Origin: Thuidium tamariscinum
Lineage: Eukaryota > Streptophyta > Bryopsida > Hypnales > Thuidiaceae
Length of the DNA: 64,000 nucleotides
Assembly (NCBI GenBank): GCA_947034885.2
Contig: OX344752.2
Location: 19,530,001-19,594,000, forward strand
Direction of reading: 5' to 3'
In this document: piece by piece, positions 21,500 to 35,300 of the stretch
Layout of the letters: each line of letters starts with the position of its first letter
Position numbering within the stretch: position 1 is the stretch's first letter
Notes under the pieces: generated by a model
Told to the model about the DNA's origin: nothing
The model's database searches: none
What the model saw: the letters and a program-made list of their open reading frames with translations, nothing else
Program-made: the position numbers and the translations under genes

Positions 21500-23220
21500 C
21501 TTATTATCCCGTAGAAGTCCAATTTTGGAGGCAACATGGTGTTTTTTGGGTGTTTGACACTAGTGGCGGATGGATGAGGTACTTGCAAAGCAATAAAAAT
21601 AATGACCAGTTAGGACCAGTTTTCATTGAGCTCATGGATGTCCAGGAGCCTCTAAGTCTTGGGCCCCACAACGTCAACGAGATGCAAGTGTCACCTACAA
21701 GGTAGGCGCACCTAAAATGGACACTTATCCTGGATCAAGATATTCAATAGGTGCCTAGGGAGAAAGATTATGTGCGTTTGTTTGGAAATGGTCTAGGAAC
21801 CCAAAAAAATGAGGTTCATACTTTTCAAGCTTGTATGAATATAATATGAATTTTTGAAAACAATTGTGTAGATGCACCTATTGTGGACATTAGACTAACA
21901 CCAAAGTGGGCATAGAAACATCCAAAGGTGACACATTCTAGTTTTGAGTCCCATGTGGGTGATTGGCCATTTCTTAGAAGAATGATAACTTCTTGGAACC
22001 ACACTTGTCCACTTTAGGATCCCACATGGCTTCTTTGGGTCCACTTGCACATGGATTAAGGTTCTTTTCTTGGTGCCTATGAACGACTAGTGTTCAATTT
22101 GGGTGCTTCTACCTTATTGCACTTCTTGCTCTCGGTTTGACACATTGAAATTTGTCTTTTCTTCGAATAACATATCCATGCTAGGGGCTAGGCCTTCCAA
22201 GTCCACAAAGCAAATTTACAAGGGCTGGAGGAGTTGGAGGAGAGACTAGAGGCTAGAGTACAAAGCTCAATGGAAAGTGCCTAGATGTCTAAGGCCTAGA
22301 CATCCTGGCCCCTAAAGGAAACCAATTCTTAGGACTTATGAAGCTAAAAGTAGTGACTTGGCTTACTTCATAACTATTGGGCATGATGTTAATGTAGGGC
22401 AATTAAGTCATTTGACTTCTTTGATTGCTAAACCAATTAAAACATGTTGCAATGGTGAAAGTCTCTTGTATTTAGATTATGTTAGGTAGATTTGTATTCA
22501 CTAAGTTAATATTGGTTGGAGTAGTAGTAGAGATGTCTTTTAGGTTTCTCTCTATGCTAGATCAATGAAATTTCTACTTTGATTTATATCCATGTGGTTG
22601 AAATTTTGCACAAAATCTGTAGAAAATATTCTCAATTTTAATCTAATTCTTTTTAACCAATTGAATCATGCCATAGCAGTGAAGCTCCCCAACATTGACA
22701 TTATGGTGCATATTGAAGTGCATATTGAGGTGCGCATTACTAAAAAGGTCTTGATTCATGCAAATTTGGATCTAACAATACTTGGCACTTCCAATTGAAC
22801 CATTATTGCACCTCCTATATGTCTTAAAAAAAATTAAATTGTCATGCACTCTTACTATATTTATGGAGCCATATTGGAGCATGTTAAAATGATGTTTAAA
22901 TCTAAAGATATTAATTGTTAAAATTTTAATCCAATAGTACACATCTTGCTACATATTTGTACACTATTTGTATTCTAGGAATCAAATATGGTACCATGTA
23001 TCAGTGTCTTTACTAAAACTTTTAAGGGTTGATGCCAATAGAAGTGTCGTGATTGTTGCTACTTTTCTTGTGAACACCACATCTAAAAGTGTTTGAACAA
23101 GTACTCGAAAATGGAGACTTTTATTAGATTCACCCTCAACCCCTAAGGATGTCAAATCCCTTAGTTCCTTGCCCTAGAACAAAGTTACACCATTAAAAGC
23201 TAAATTGTAGGCAACAAAAA
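21500..23220. other. gene-free stretch
   Basis: The stretch has moderate AT content and no recognisable exon, terminal repeat or RNA gene. A fragment, aaggtaggcgcaccta near 21700, resembles the ends of the 16858 MITE but no matching right end was found. Confidence 0.4.
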
Positions 23221-23234
23221 AATCTGCACAAACT

Positions 23235-24200
23235 TAACCCCTAAAGGACTAAAGTGCCTTTTTTGGCAACATAAATTTTTTGGCCAGGTACATGTGACTA
23301 GAGATTTTGTATTGGGACCAAACTTTAATAGAAGGTGTGGATGAAGAATATCTTTAAAGTCCAACAATTATCGTGACTTTTGACTGCATGGTTAAAAAGT
23401 TATTCCATGATATGTTGTTTATTTTTCAACTCAGGAAATTTGGGCACATAAAAAAAAATTAAATTTTTGAAAAGAAATATTTGAAATTGGTTTTATAGAT
23501 TTATATACATGTATAAAGCTTTGAATCATTCCATTTGGATTAATGAGTCAAAAGTTATGAAGAGTTTTAGTTTGTGGGTAGTTATGGATCCTCTACTCTG
23601 AAATAAACTTTGAAGTTCTTTATTTTAATCAATTTTAAATATTTTTGGGAAAAAAAATAAAATTGGGTGTAGATTGTTTATTACAACATTTGAACCTTTG
23701 GGATTGGTAAGTTTCAATTTTACAAATAAATTCTTAACAACTTAGTATTTTGAATCATTTGTTACTTCTTTTCTCTTTACTATTTTTTTCTTTTATATTA
23801 TGTGATTCTAAATAATTTGAAATTTTTTAAAGCAAGTATTCTACTTGGCTTCAAGAATGAATCCAAAGAAGGACCACAATTTTGGACCATTTTTTAGATG
23901 ATTGTCACCTTTTGAAGTGCAAGCTATCGTGTTTTCCGTGAGGCAAAAAAAGTTATTTCTCAACATTCAAATATATCTTGCAATCTATTCGATGGAAAAC
24001 TCTTAAATTTTTTCATTATGTTTTCAAACTAGTTTATTACAAGATCCTAAGGTTACAATTCTCAAAAAATGTTAATTTAAAAGAATTGAGAACTAGTACT
24101 AGAAATGGCAATTTTTGACTACTTGGGGAATAAACATAGTCAAAGAACTTAAGGGATTAAGGTAGGCAGATTCAAAGTTCTTTTAACCCCTAAATGCCCA
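23235..24200 (-). repeat. family A dispersed repeat, reverse orientation
   Basis: Beginning with taacccctaaagg, the blocks of family A follow in reverse order: tcataactttt-like, aagctttgaatcattccatttgg, tacaagatcctaaggtt, and aaatggcaatttttgact at the far end. The length is close to that of the copy at 7839-8767. Confidence 0.65.
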
Positions 24201-25445
24201 AGGCCTGTTTTGAGCTTCTTGAGGGGTGAAAGCTTTTGGAAAGGACAATGTTTTAATTAATAAATAGACTTGAAAAACTCAAGTGACAAGGTTATTTAAA
24301 ATAGTGTAAAGTCCATCTAGAATTCAAATAGCATTTGAATTAGAACATATATAAGCAACATCTAGGATCTTGTTAATGGAACCCATGGCTTCAACTTTCT
24401 TCTAGAAGACATTTTCTAGTTTTTAAATAAGAATTAAATTGCCATCTTAACTCCTTAAGTTCATTGACTATGTTTTTACCAAAAATGCTTTAAAACTATC
24501 ATTTTTAGGAGAAGTACCAAATTTTTTTTTAAAAAAAATTTCAAATACTTGTAAACATGGGATCTTGTAGTATATTGGTTCAAAAAGATGTGGAAATTTT
24601 TTAGAAATTTCCACCATGTAGATTGCAAAATATCAGTGTTTGAATTGACATAAATACTCCCTCTAGTCCAAAATAATAGTCTACTTTGAATCAACCATGT
24701 TTTCTTAAAGCTATTTTGAGGAGGTCAAGAAAATGCTTGTAGCTAATTTTATATAGGTTTCAATGAATACACACAATATTCTTCAATGGTCCTAATGATA
24801 TAGAAATTGAAACCATTTTTCGTTATATTTTTCACAATATGATCAATGAAATTGGCTTGAAAAAAATACCAACTAAAGTGTGAATAATCATTTTTGGATG
24901 AAGGTAGTATTTTCTTGGCCTTGCAAAAAACAAGCTTATTGCAATTTAAAAGGTCATATTTTCATGAAAAAATGTCCATGTCTATGGAGCTTCTTCGGAT
25001 TTGTTCTTCAAGCAACAAGGTTTTTGCATGCTTCAAAAATTTTAAATCTTTTGGAATTGTACAATATATAGAAAAAAATAGTAAGTTGAAAGTAGTAAGA
25101 ATGATTCAAAGTACTAAATTTTTTATAATCTAGTTACAAAATTGAAAAATGATCATTTCAATGGTTGTAATGTTCTAATAAAAAATCCAAATCCTATGGG
25201 GTTTTTTTTTCAAAAAATATTGAAAATTGAACTAAAGAAAGAACTTTGAATTTATTTTAGAATAGGGATTGACAATTGCCTACAAACTAAAACTCCTCAT
25301 AACTTTCATTTCATCAATTGAAATGGAATGATTCAAAGCTTTCTATGTACACATATAAATCTAGAAAACCAATTTCAAATTTTTTCTTCAAAAAGTGATT
25401 TTCATCTACCTAGACTGCCAAATCGGTGGAAAAAAATGCACATCA
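24200..25445 (+). repeat. family A dispersed repeat hosting a Stowaway-like MITE
   Basis: A forward copy abuts the preceding reverse copy, so the pair forms a large inverted arrangement around 24190. Blocks aaactatcatttttagg, gatcttgtagta, gtagattgcaaaat and ggaattgtacaatatatag are clear. The copy is interrupted by the MITE at 24657-24907. Confidence 0.6.
24657..24907. mobile_element. Stowaway-like MITE, 251 bp, TA duplication
   Basis: It starts CTCCCTCTAGTCCAAAATAA and ends ATCATTTTTGGATGAAGGTAG, with TA on both sides (24655-24656 and 24908-24909). The ends resemble the CTCCCTCYGTTCCAAAATA type known from seed-plant Stowaway elements. Confidence 0.8.
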
Positions 25446-25559
25446 TACAATAACTTCTTAATCATGTAGTCAAAAATTATAAAAGCTTTTGTACCTTGAA
25501 GATATTTGTCTTTCACAAGTTGCATGAAAATTTTAAAGAAAAAAAAGAAATTACAAGGT

Positions 25560-26688
25560 CATTACAAGAAACAATTGCCATTTTATCCATCACACTGAAA
25601 GTGGTTCCCTTGTCATCTTCTATAACATTTGAATAATGAACCCAATGTCAAAAAATATATATCTTATTTAAGATTTTTAGATTGTAATAGTATCCCTTAT
25701 TTTTTAAATTAAAAAACACTTTATATTTAAAAGCCAATTTTGTTAATTTGTCACACTATTAGGTTTTGGAGTTTTGAATACAAATGAGTGGTTTAAGCTA
25801 ATGATTTTTAGTTTAAATTTTTGTCGTGTATTTCTATATTAGGCTTACATAATTCTACCAAAAGAAATTTAAAAATAAATTATTTTATGTCCTTCTCATT
25901 TCATGCAAAAAGGCCTCCCTTGTACACACATTTCTAAACAATGGAAATGGTTTTGACTTCATTTTCTTACTGAAATCTCATTAGTATTAAGTCAACACAA
26001 ATGTCCCATTTTTAGTTTCTTTAAGAAAATATTTTCACTATTTTGTACAAATTAAAGCATAAAAATTTGTATTTTTGTGATGTATTTTTGGACATAGAGT
26101 TTTGGATTGAAAAGTGGTATGTTTAATTTTTATTTTATAATAAATCAAATATAGTGAAATCATGGTAACTGAAAATTATTTATATGTGAGAACTGATGGT
26201 GATGAGATTTGACCAAAAAAACAAGGTCAAAACTATTTTTGTTGTTTAGAAGTGCATACACAATGGGGAGGCCTATTTCCATGGCAGTGGTGGATATAAA
26301 ATCATGTATTTTTTTATGTCCTTTGATATGAATATGAATGCTTATTATAGGAGTATACCACAAAAAATTTGGCTAAAAATCATAAATTTTCTCTACTCGT
26401 TTGTATTCAAAACCCATAAACCTATTAGTGTGACAAATTAACAAAATTGACTTTCAAATATAAAATGTTTTTATTTTTATTTTTGAAAAATAAAGAATAC
26501 AATTGCAATCAAAAAATATAAAATTAGAATATTGCTTTTGGCATTGGATTCATTATTCAAAATTTATAATGTGAGACAAATTTAGTTTTGAAAAATGATA
26601 CAAAAATGGTCCAATTTTGCAATCATTTTGCCTTTACAAATTTCAGTCATTAACAATGAGTCATTCATACCTTTATTTTCTTGTAGTG
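25560..26688. mobile_element. 1.13-kb element with two arms of about 390 bp
   Basis: Left arm about 25613-26000 and right arm about 26190-26580 are reverse complements with many substitutions; attttgttaatttgtcacact is a shared block. The outer ends read CATTACAAGAAAC and TTTCTTGTAGTG, close to CACTA-superfamily termini. The 3-bp flanks (GGT and TTA) do not match, so the duplication is lost or the ends are slightly off. The loop is about 190 bp. No long frame is present. Confidence 0.7.
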
Positions 26689-26689
26689 T

Positions 26690-29319
26690 TATCGAGTTGA
26701 CTAGTAAAGTGCAATTTATTGAATGGAATAATAGTAGAAAGAAAAGAAATAGAAGTAAAAGAAAAGAGGAGGAATGGAAGAAGAAAATCATAGGATGGGG
26801 TAGACATTAGTTTTGAATTTACAATTTACAACTTGTGTAAAAGAAGCCCATAAAAATTAGGGGGGGCATAATTAACAAGGGAACAAGATGGCAAACAAGG
26901 AAGGCTTCATATAAGTTTTTGACTAGCTCATAAATAACATCCACTCTAAGGTGAGTTCATAAAAAGAAATTATTTTATTTATTTTGATTAGGAAGTTTAA
27001 ACCATAGCCAAAGTACAAGCTTGGTTTAGACCATTAGAACTAGATTTTGTTTTAAGTATAGTTTCAAAAATTTGTAGATTAAGACTTTAGGTTCCAAAAA
27101 TGTAAGACACTTAAGAGTTAAAATTAGAAAGATACAAGTCAATGAAGTTTAGGAGCTAGATTGGATGAAAATGAGTCAAAATCATTCAAAAGGAATGAGA
27201 ATGAAAATTTAAATATTAGTAAAAACTCAAAGTTTAAAGTGAAATTAGAATTTGATTTTGAATTGTAAATTGAATATAATTAGTATATGAAGTTTGTTAT
27301 ATTGATTAGCAATCAAACTTCATCCATCCATAACTTTCACCAAGAAAGTTCAATCTTTTAAGTAACTTACAATTTTGAATAGGAAAATTCAATATCTTTT
27401 AACAATAGATCATAGAAATCTAAAAATAATAAATTAATTTGGCATCTTTAGGAAGAAGTAGACGTTAAACTAAAATCTTTTGAAGATAATCAAAGAAGAA
27501 ATTTAAATTTATGATATTGTAGAAAAGGATTAAAGAAATTTAGAGCTAATTCAAATTTTGAAAACAACTTAAAAATCTATAAGATAATGAAAAATGATGT
27601 TTAAAATGAAGAATGGATGAATTTAAAGATATTTTGTACATCTAAATCCAAACTTAGTATTCAAATATCATCTTTTAGTCCAAGATCATATTAAAAAAAT
27701 CTGAGGTCAAATTGAGTTTATGAGCGGTAGAAAAAGAAGGATGAAGTTTAAATTGCCATTACAAAAGCTAAACTTCATTTTGTTATAACTTTCTCTAAAA
27801 ACATTGGATTTCATTTCATTTTTTATTTTTATAAATGGAATGAACTGATATATAAACTTAAAATTGATAGATTTTGACTATAATTCCTTTCCTTTAAAAC
27901 CAAAATAATATTGTTCAATTGGACATTTGGCCAAGAGTTGGTTTTGTATTGAATTTAGGTGTTTTATTTTGCAAAGTTCATATCCAAGAGGCAAGAAGAA
28001 AAAATTCATAAATGCTTGAAAGGGACAATGGATTGCACTTAGGCATCTAATTAGGAGAAAATTCCACTCAAACACTTATAACCTAGTTGTGCTCATTTAA
28101 TAAAGTAGATATTAAAGTAATTTCAAAAATAAAATAAAATTTTAAAATATTTATTAGAAAACTATAAATAATTATGTAAGTAATAAAAATGAATCTACCG
28201 TACGTGTAGGTCAATTTTGTAATTAACTTAGGAAAATTTGGAAGATGTCAAAATTTAGAAAATTATTTACAACTATTTCTAAAAAAATTTAAAAATTGTT
28301 CTTGAGAAAATTAGAAAAAAGAACACATTTACTCATGAATAGAAAGAATCAATCTAAAATTAAGAGTATCCTCATAGACTACCAAAAATTTAAAAATTCT
28401 TATTTGTCTCTTGAACTATTGAATTTCTAAAATTAAAATATTTCAACATGTTCATGCCAAAACGAATGTACACATACAATATATATTTTAGTCATGAATC
28501 TTCAATCTTTTGGAGGTACGCTACAATAGTTATTGCCAAAAATACATTCTTGTACAAAAATAAGGATCCAAAATAGGAAAAGTGTTTTTGTAACAAATTT
28601 TTAATTTGGAACAAACTTAAATATATAAAACCTTCACTTCCATGTATGTGTATAAGTTGTATAAACTAGACTAATTTTTAGCAATCGTATTCAAATATTC
28701 ACAAGGTTTATGGAAAAACATAATACTACTAATTTTAATGACGGACATGCCAACACTTGGTTATAGTAATTAAAGACTCAAAATACTCATTTCATTTTCA
28801 ATAGGTAGAAAATAGCCCCAAATTGAATAGTTTGAAGTAGAAGTATTTTATTAATTTATTGATAGTAAGAAATTATAAATAAGACAATGGAATCTTTGCC
28901 AAGTAAGATGGCAAATGATGGAAGAGATTTTTATTGCTAAAATATAGGCTTTAGTAGATAATTTTGTATATTGTGTGTTGTCAAAAGCATATTAGTCTTC
29001 TTCCATACTTATAAAGCTTGCATAATATATTTTTTGATGATCACTTCTACAACAACCACTAGCCTATACATTTAAAATTCTAATGATATGATGTAGAACT
29101 TTTTATTTAAAGGAATTATACCATAAATTGTTCACTTTGAAGTACAAATAATTTGTTGAAAAATTGAGTGTTCTTCTAGTTGTCAAGTTTTTAAAATACT
29201 AATAGTGGTCTCCCATGAATGCGTGCAATCTCAACAAAATAAATATATGATGAGTTCAATGTAAAACAAATGGCTTATTTTTTGGGTTTTTTTTCTATCT
29301 AGTATAGTGTTGTTATAAA
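26690..29319. other. gene-free upstream spacer of IFT52
   Basis: The plus strand is strikingly purine-rich from about 27,000 to 28,350, with many gaagaa, aaattag and tgaaaatgag stretches and no long frame. No terminal repeats were found. It includes whatever promoter IFT52 uses; no convincing TATA box could be chosen. Confidence 0.4.
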
Positions 29320-32300
29320 ATGGAACCTACTACAAGACCCAATTTAATTGACACGCACCTCAATAATGAACTTCCAACAATTCACTTTGATGGTTCTAAA
29401 CATGGTAAAGCAATTTTGATATTTATAAAATACATATTAGAACTTTTGACAATAGTGTTGCAATATATTTAATACTTTCATGTATATTATTTTCATTGTA
29501 ATTGATTTGATAGTTGTATTTAAGATATTTGTAATTTTGTTCATTTTTTAGAATTATTTACACCAAACCAAGGTTATAAACGAATGATGAAAAAACTAAA
29601 GAGCTCCTATCAAGTTACAATGTGAGTTTTTGAAAGATCTATTTTTTGGAACATCTTAATTATTTAACAATATATAGAATTTTTTGTAAGAGAATTGGAA
29701 ATAAGTATTTTTTATACTAACAACCTAAATGACATGTACAAAGTTTAAAACCATTAAATGAATTTGTTTCTGATGATCTAAAATTTAATTTGGTGGTTAT
29801 ATATCAAATATATATTTTATTTCGTAAGAGGATAAAAATGTGAATAAATTCATAAAAAAATATAGGAACAAACAAGAGCTATCATATGAATACCTAAAAA
29901 AAATTGATGTTGTGGTATTTGGTTGTCCAAAGGACGATTTCACAACCATAGAGGTAAAAAGACAAAGTCTTAGGCCTTGATTTACATAACTTTAATCTGT
30001 ATGTATAATTAATTGTATTCTTTCAAAAATGCTAATATTGTTCAAATTTTTATTACACTTCTTAAAATTTAGGGTTTAGAATTGAATACTATTTAATAAT
30101 TGAAATCACACTTGAAATATAGGAAATAGATACAATTACAATTGAAAAATCCTTTGATCTAAAATTCTCAATAATTTGAAGTTCATAACTAAATAGTAGA
30201 TTACCTCTTTTCTTTTTATTCATAAAGAAAAACTACCATTTTAATATAAAAGGCAATCTAAACAATTTTTTAGGAAAATCTAAATTTCGTATGAAATAAT
30301 ATATACAGTTTGTTAAAAAATGTAAAGACATTAAATTTTCATTGTTTGAAGATACCAAGCTATTTTGTCTAAATTCTATTTGTAACACAAATTTATAAAT
30401 ATTGTAGAAATTTAATAGAGATAATTATCATAGGATATTCAAATATATTATTTCTATTATTAGGATATATTCATATTTGTAATAAACTTATATGAGAGTA
30501 TTGTTAATGTTACATTTTTTTGTTATAAAATGGCTAGGTTGAAATCATAAAAACATACATAAATGAAGGTGGTTCTATGTTATTCTTGGGAATTGAAAGT
30601 GATGATGAACAACAAAATACTAATTGTAATGGACTTTTAGAAGACTTTGGAGTAACAATCAATTCAAATTTCCTTGTATGTAAGGAATTTAATTTTTCTT
30701 TGTAATTAATTTTTTTGATTTTTAAATTCTTTTTTACTTTGTTCCAACGAATATTTTAATATATTTAACGCTACAAAAACTTTGATGATTATAGGTTCGA
30801 TCAATCCAAGAAAAGTACTTACATCCAAAAGAAGTCTTAATATCTGATGGAATCCTTTGCAAAGAAATAATAAATGTTAGTCATGAAGTTCCAAAATTAC
30901 GTAATATTTTTTTAAATGTCTAATGGTCCAATATCATACACTTTAATATGCAATTGATTCAATTGTAATTAAAAGATCAAAGTTGCATCATATCTCTAAC
31001 TTTGTGAATTATAGAGTTGATGAAATTGTATTCACTTTTTTTAGAGTTTGATGACATATATCTACTATGTAGTTTGCAGAAAAAAATTCAAAAGAAAATC
31101 TTAAGAATAACAATATCACAAGGTATAATCTATCTTTTTTGAAACATGGTAGCCTTTTCATTTGATGGTAATAGTATTGTCATTTGCAATTATGATAATG
31201 ACATGCATATTGCACATTTAAAAATTCTATGAATATTGAAGTATATATGAAAAGGTAGCTTAAATGTACAAACAATGTTTTTATTAGTAGATATGAAATT
31301 TAAAAAAAAAATTAATTCAAAGTTAGAAGTTGAATTTTTTGACAAAAAGTGAATAGAACATGCTTCAAAGATGATTTATTGTTATATATTTGAATTTGAT
31401 TTTTTTTGTTACCGTGTCGTCTACATAGTTTATTATAGACATTGAAACTAAAACTTGGGTCTAATTTATACATTTTATATTTTACATTGATATATTTGAT
31501 GCAAAAAAATTGATATTTCAAATGAAATGTATTGCAAGGCATAATCTTTTACAATGAATTAGGATGCTACAGTGGAAGGTAGAGGAAGAAAGTGAAGAAA
31601 TTTGTTTAAAAAGAGAAATGAACATTGTATATCCTTATGGTGCTACTTTGTCATTGCATTGCCCTGCAATCCCTATCATTTCTTCTGGTGTATTAGCCCT
31701 TCCAATGCATTGCCCACTTGGTGAGTCTTATTTTCTTATAATTATTATCTTCAAACTTCTAGTAATTATTTTATCTCAATACACTATAAGAGAAAGGCGT
31801 GTTTTAACTATACTCCTAGTAGTATAGTCTTTTAAGTAATGATCTATAAAGAGAGTCTTTTAAGTAGAATTTTACTGAAAATACATGAACTTTTAGTAAA
31901 ATTTTACTTAAAAGACTCCTTACAGGTTATTAGTCTATACTACTAGGATTATACTTAAAATACACCTTTCTTTTATAGTGATAGAATCTTCACTATGAAT
32001 ACATAAACATTTTAGCCTCATGTAATTTGTATGATGTTTAATTGCAGGAGCTATTTCACAAGGTATAAAAAAATCAGGGAGGGTGGTAGTGATAGGAAGT
32101 GCATACATGTTTGAAGATGCATGGTTGGATAAAGAAGATAATGCCAAACTATTGCTTTTTTTGTTTTCCTGGTTGAATAGACAATCTGACCTTGAGGTTT
32201 TTTCCCACTAATATTCAAATATCAATAATATTTTAAAAATAGAAGATAACTATTAAAAAAATTCATATGATTTATTAGTAAATCTTTGGCAATAGTCAAA

Positions 32301-35300
32301 ATGATTAAAGTCTCTTCATAATTTAGGGGTATTTCACACTATGGCCATTCAAGTCGAGAGGTCATAGTTTTCTCAAGTCATGGTGGAGGTCATGGTTTTC
32401 TCAAATCATGATGGAAATCATGGTTTCTAAAATTTGATTGGTGGAATTGACGGCCTCTCGATTTGGACAATCGTAGTGTGAAATGCCCCTTATAGGAACT
32501 CTTTTTATGATTATTGTGTGATCACATAAAGACTTTTGAATTAATTATGGAAAACTATACTTTGAATTGAAAATTATAAAATTTAAATCATCAGTTTTTG
32601 GTTTTTTTATTGGTATAATGATCTTTGGAATGCAGACCGAAAGAATTTGTACAGACGACATTGAAAGCAATGATGTTTCATGTGTTCCTGATATTGAAAC
32701 TTTGGCAAATCGACTAAGGTGCTGCTTGCAGGTGCAACTCCCATGTGCTATTATGTGAGCTTAATCTGTAAAGGATTGAGGCTTTTTCTTTGTCAAAACC
32801 ACTCAAAACTGCCATTTCTGCTATGGTCATCCAAGGAAAAAAAACATTTGTTTTAGAATCTAACTGTAAAATTTTGTACTTCACTTGTTTGAGATCATAT
32901 GCTAAAAGTTTCATGAAGTTTGACCATATAGATTGGAAGATATGAGCAATTAAAGTTATTTTTTCAAGAAAGTGTTGAAACTCCCCCCCAAAACTATATT
33001 GTCCAGAACTTTCTCATTACTAATCCAACTAAAATGAATCAAAGCTTTACATGTAGACAATAATATATTATTTTAGAAAATTAAAAAAAATTTAAGTTTG
33101 TCTTTTTACAAAAAAATGTGCTACCTATTGAGTTTCGTTTTTTGTTGTATAATTTTTGCTTTGGAGCACCAATAGTGAAATAAAAATGATAATCCCACAA
33201 AGCTAGTTTGTTTTTCTATTTTTTGGGAAATTTTCAAAAATTTCAACAAAAAATTTAGGTCATAGGAACCTCCCTAAAATCCATTTTGTCCCCCAGAAGG
33301 ACAACAATCCTTTAGGGGTTAAGATGATAAGTACATGGACTTAGAATACTATATACCTTTGTTATAGGTGTCTATATTATGGAAACCTTCCACTATCATA
33401 GGATACTTATGTTATAAATACCTATATCATATGTGTTTATATTATGAGCACTTTCAATGATTGTAAGATATGTACTTACACATATGCACTTACTCATTTA
33501 CTTGTAATTTCATATTTATATGCCACCACCTTAGCCTCTTTGACCAACTATTTTCTTCAACAAATAATTTATTGTGTGAAATAATATTCAAAAGTGATTT
33601 TGGTGCATGTAGGAAGCAGAGGAGTTGCCAAAAGATGTATCAAAACTTCTTGATGAAAGACTCTTTGAGTATAATACAAAGTTGATTCCAAGTGTTGGAT
33701 TACTATACAAACAACTTGGAGTCAAGCATGCTCCTTTAACTCTAATCACTCCTCAAGTATTTTTTTTAATTTAAAAAATAATTGATAAATCCAATGAAGT
33801 TGTTTAGCTTTTGGTATATCAACTTAAAGAAGAAATCAAGGAAATGTAAAAATTTACCAACAAAAAGAAGAAAAATTAACTTTTGACTTTAAAATGAAAT
33901 TTCTCTTATTGATTTAAGCTCTTAGGATAGGGTTCTTCTTAAATAATGATAACATTATTTTTTATGTTAATATTTGTAAATTACTTTGATTTTGAATTAG
34001 AAAATAGAACTAAAGAAAACAAGGTATATCCATGGGATAGTAAAAATAATTTGATTGACTATCATTACGAAGGATTTAAAGGCAAGAGAAGCTTGTTTTA
34101 AGCTTGTTCCCTAGCTTGTTTTGTGTGTAGTTAGAAAACTATGAACTAGCCCTAATGGTTGAATTTTTAGAATTTTAGAATTTTTTTTTCAAAAAATTCT
34201 TAAAATTCATAAAAAACTTAAAACTTAATTAAAAAATAATTTTCAAAAATTCAAAAATTCAAAAGTTTTTGACATGAAAATGCCTTGACCATGTTAAACT
34301 ATTGATGTGGCACATTCCCACAGTTTGGGCACTCAAAAAAACTCAGTCTCCCATTGTCCTCAAATCCCTTCTAAGGTAGAAGGCTCTTAAATGGAGCGAA
34401 TTCTAAAATGGTGCCCTACCTTAAATGTCTAGTACTTGTACATGTTACTTTTTCATAGCCTTTAGCAGTGTATTGACAGTGTACATTTTAGCTAGGGCAC
34501 CATTTTAGAGCCCTATGTTGTTTCAACTTCAAAATTTGATAACTAATTCCACAAAGCTCAACAAAATATGAAACAACTTGGGTTAGATGTCAATTCTACT
34601 TGTCTTCCAAGGAAAATTTATTGAAAAATATTTCTAGAAGTTTTACCTCCCTGAAATTCTATTTCAGCCCTTAGATGGTCCATTATAGGACCTCTTACCT
34701 TAATGGCTACATTTGTGAATATTTTGTAGTTTGAAGTACCTATGCCGCCTTTGCAACCAGCAGTGTTTCCACCTTTACTACAAGAGCCTCCTCCTCCAGC
34801 TTTGGATCTTTTTGATCTTGATGATTGTTTTGCCTCTCCTTCGACCCGCCTTGCACAACTTACCAATAAGGTTTTATTTTCTTCTCAATTGTATGTTAAT
34901 TATTCCTATTGAACAATGTTTAACTACTAATAAGGTTAAGTGGGTATATTTTCGATTGATGCACAAATTCTAATATGTTCATTGAATACTCATGATTATT
35001 ATTTCATGCATGGAACTTTTTTTGAACTAATAATGAAGTAGGCATTTAACATTTTTATAATATGGATTCTGAATATTTAAATAAATGCTTCTTTATTAAA
35101 AAATGCATTTGTATTTCACTTTAAAAAAATGACACATTAGAGACAATTTTATTAATGAGTATTTACATACATCATTATTAGAACTTCACATTGCAAAAAT
35201 TGCTTTAAATACCATCAAGTAATTATTCTTACAGTTTTTTTTCTATAATATACTTTTATTATTTTTGGAATCTAAAATAAATAATATTCATTTAGAAATT

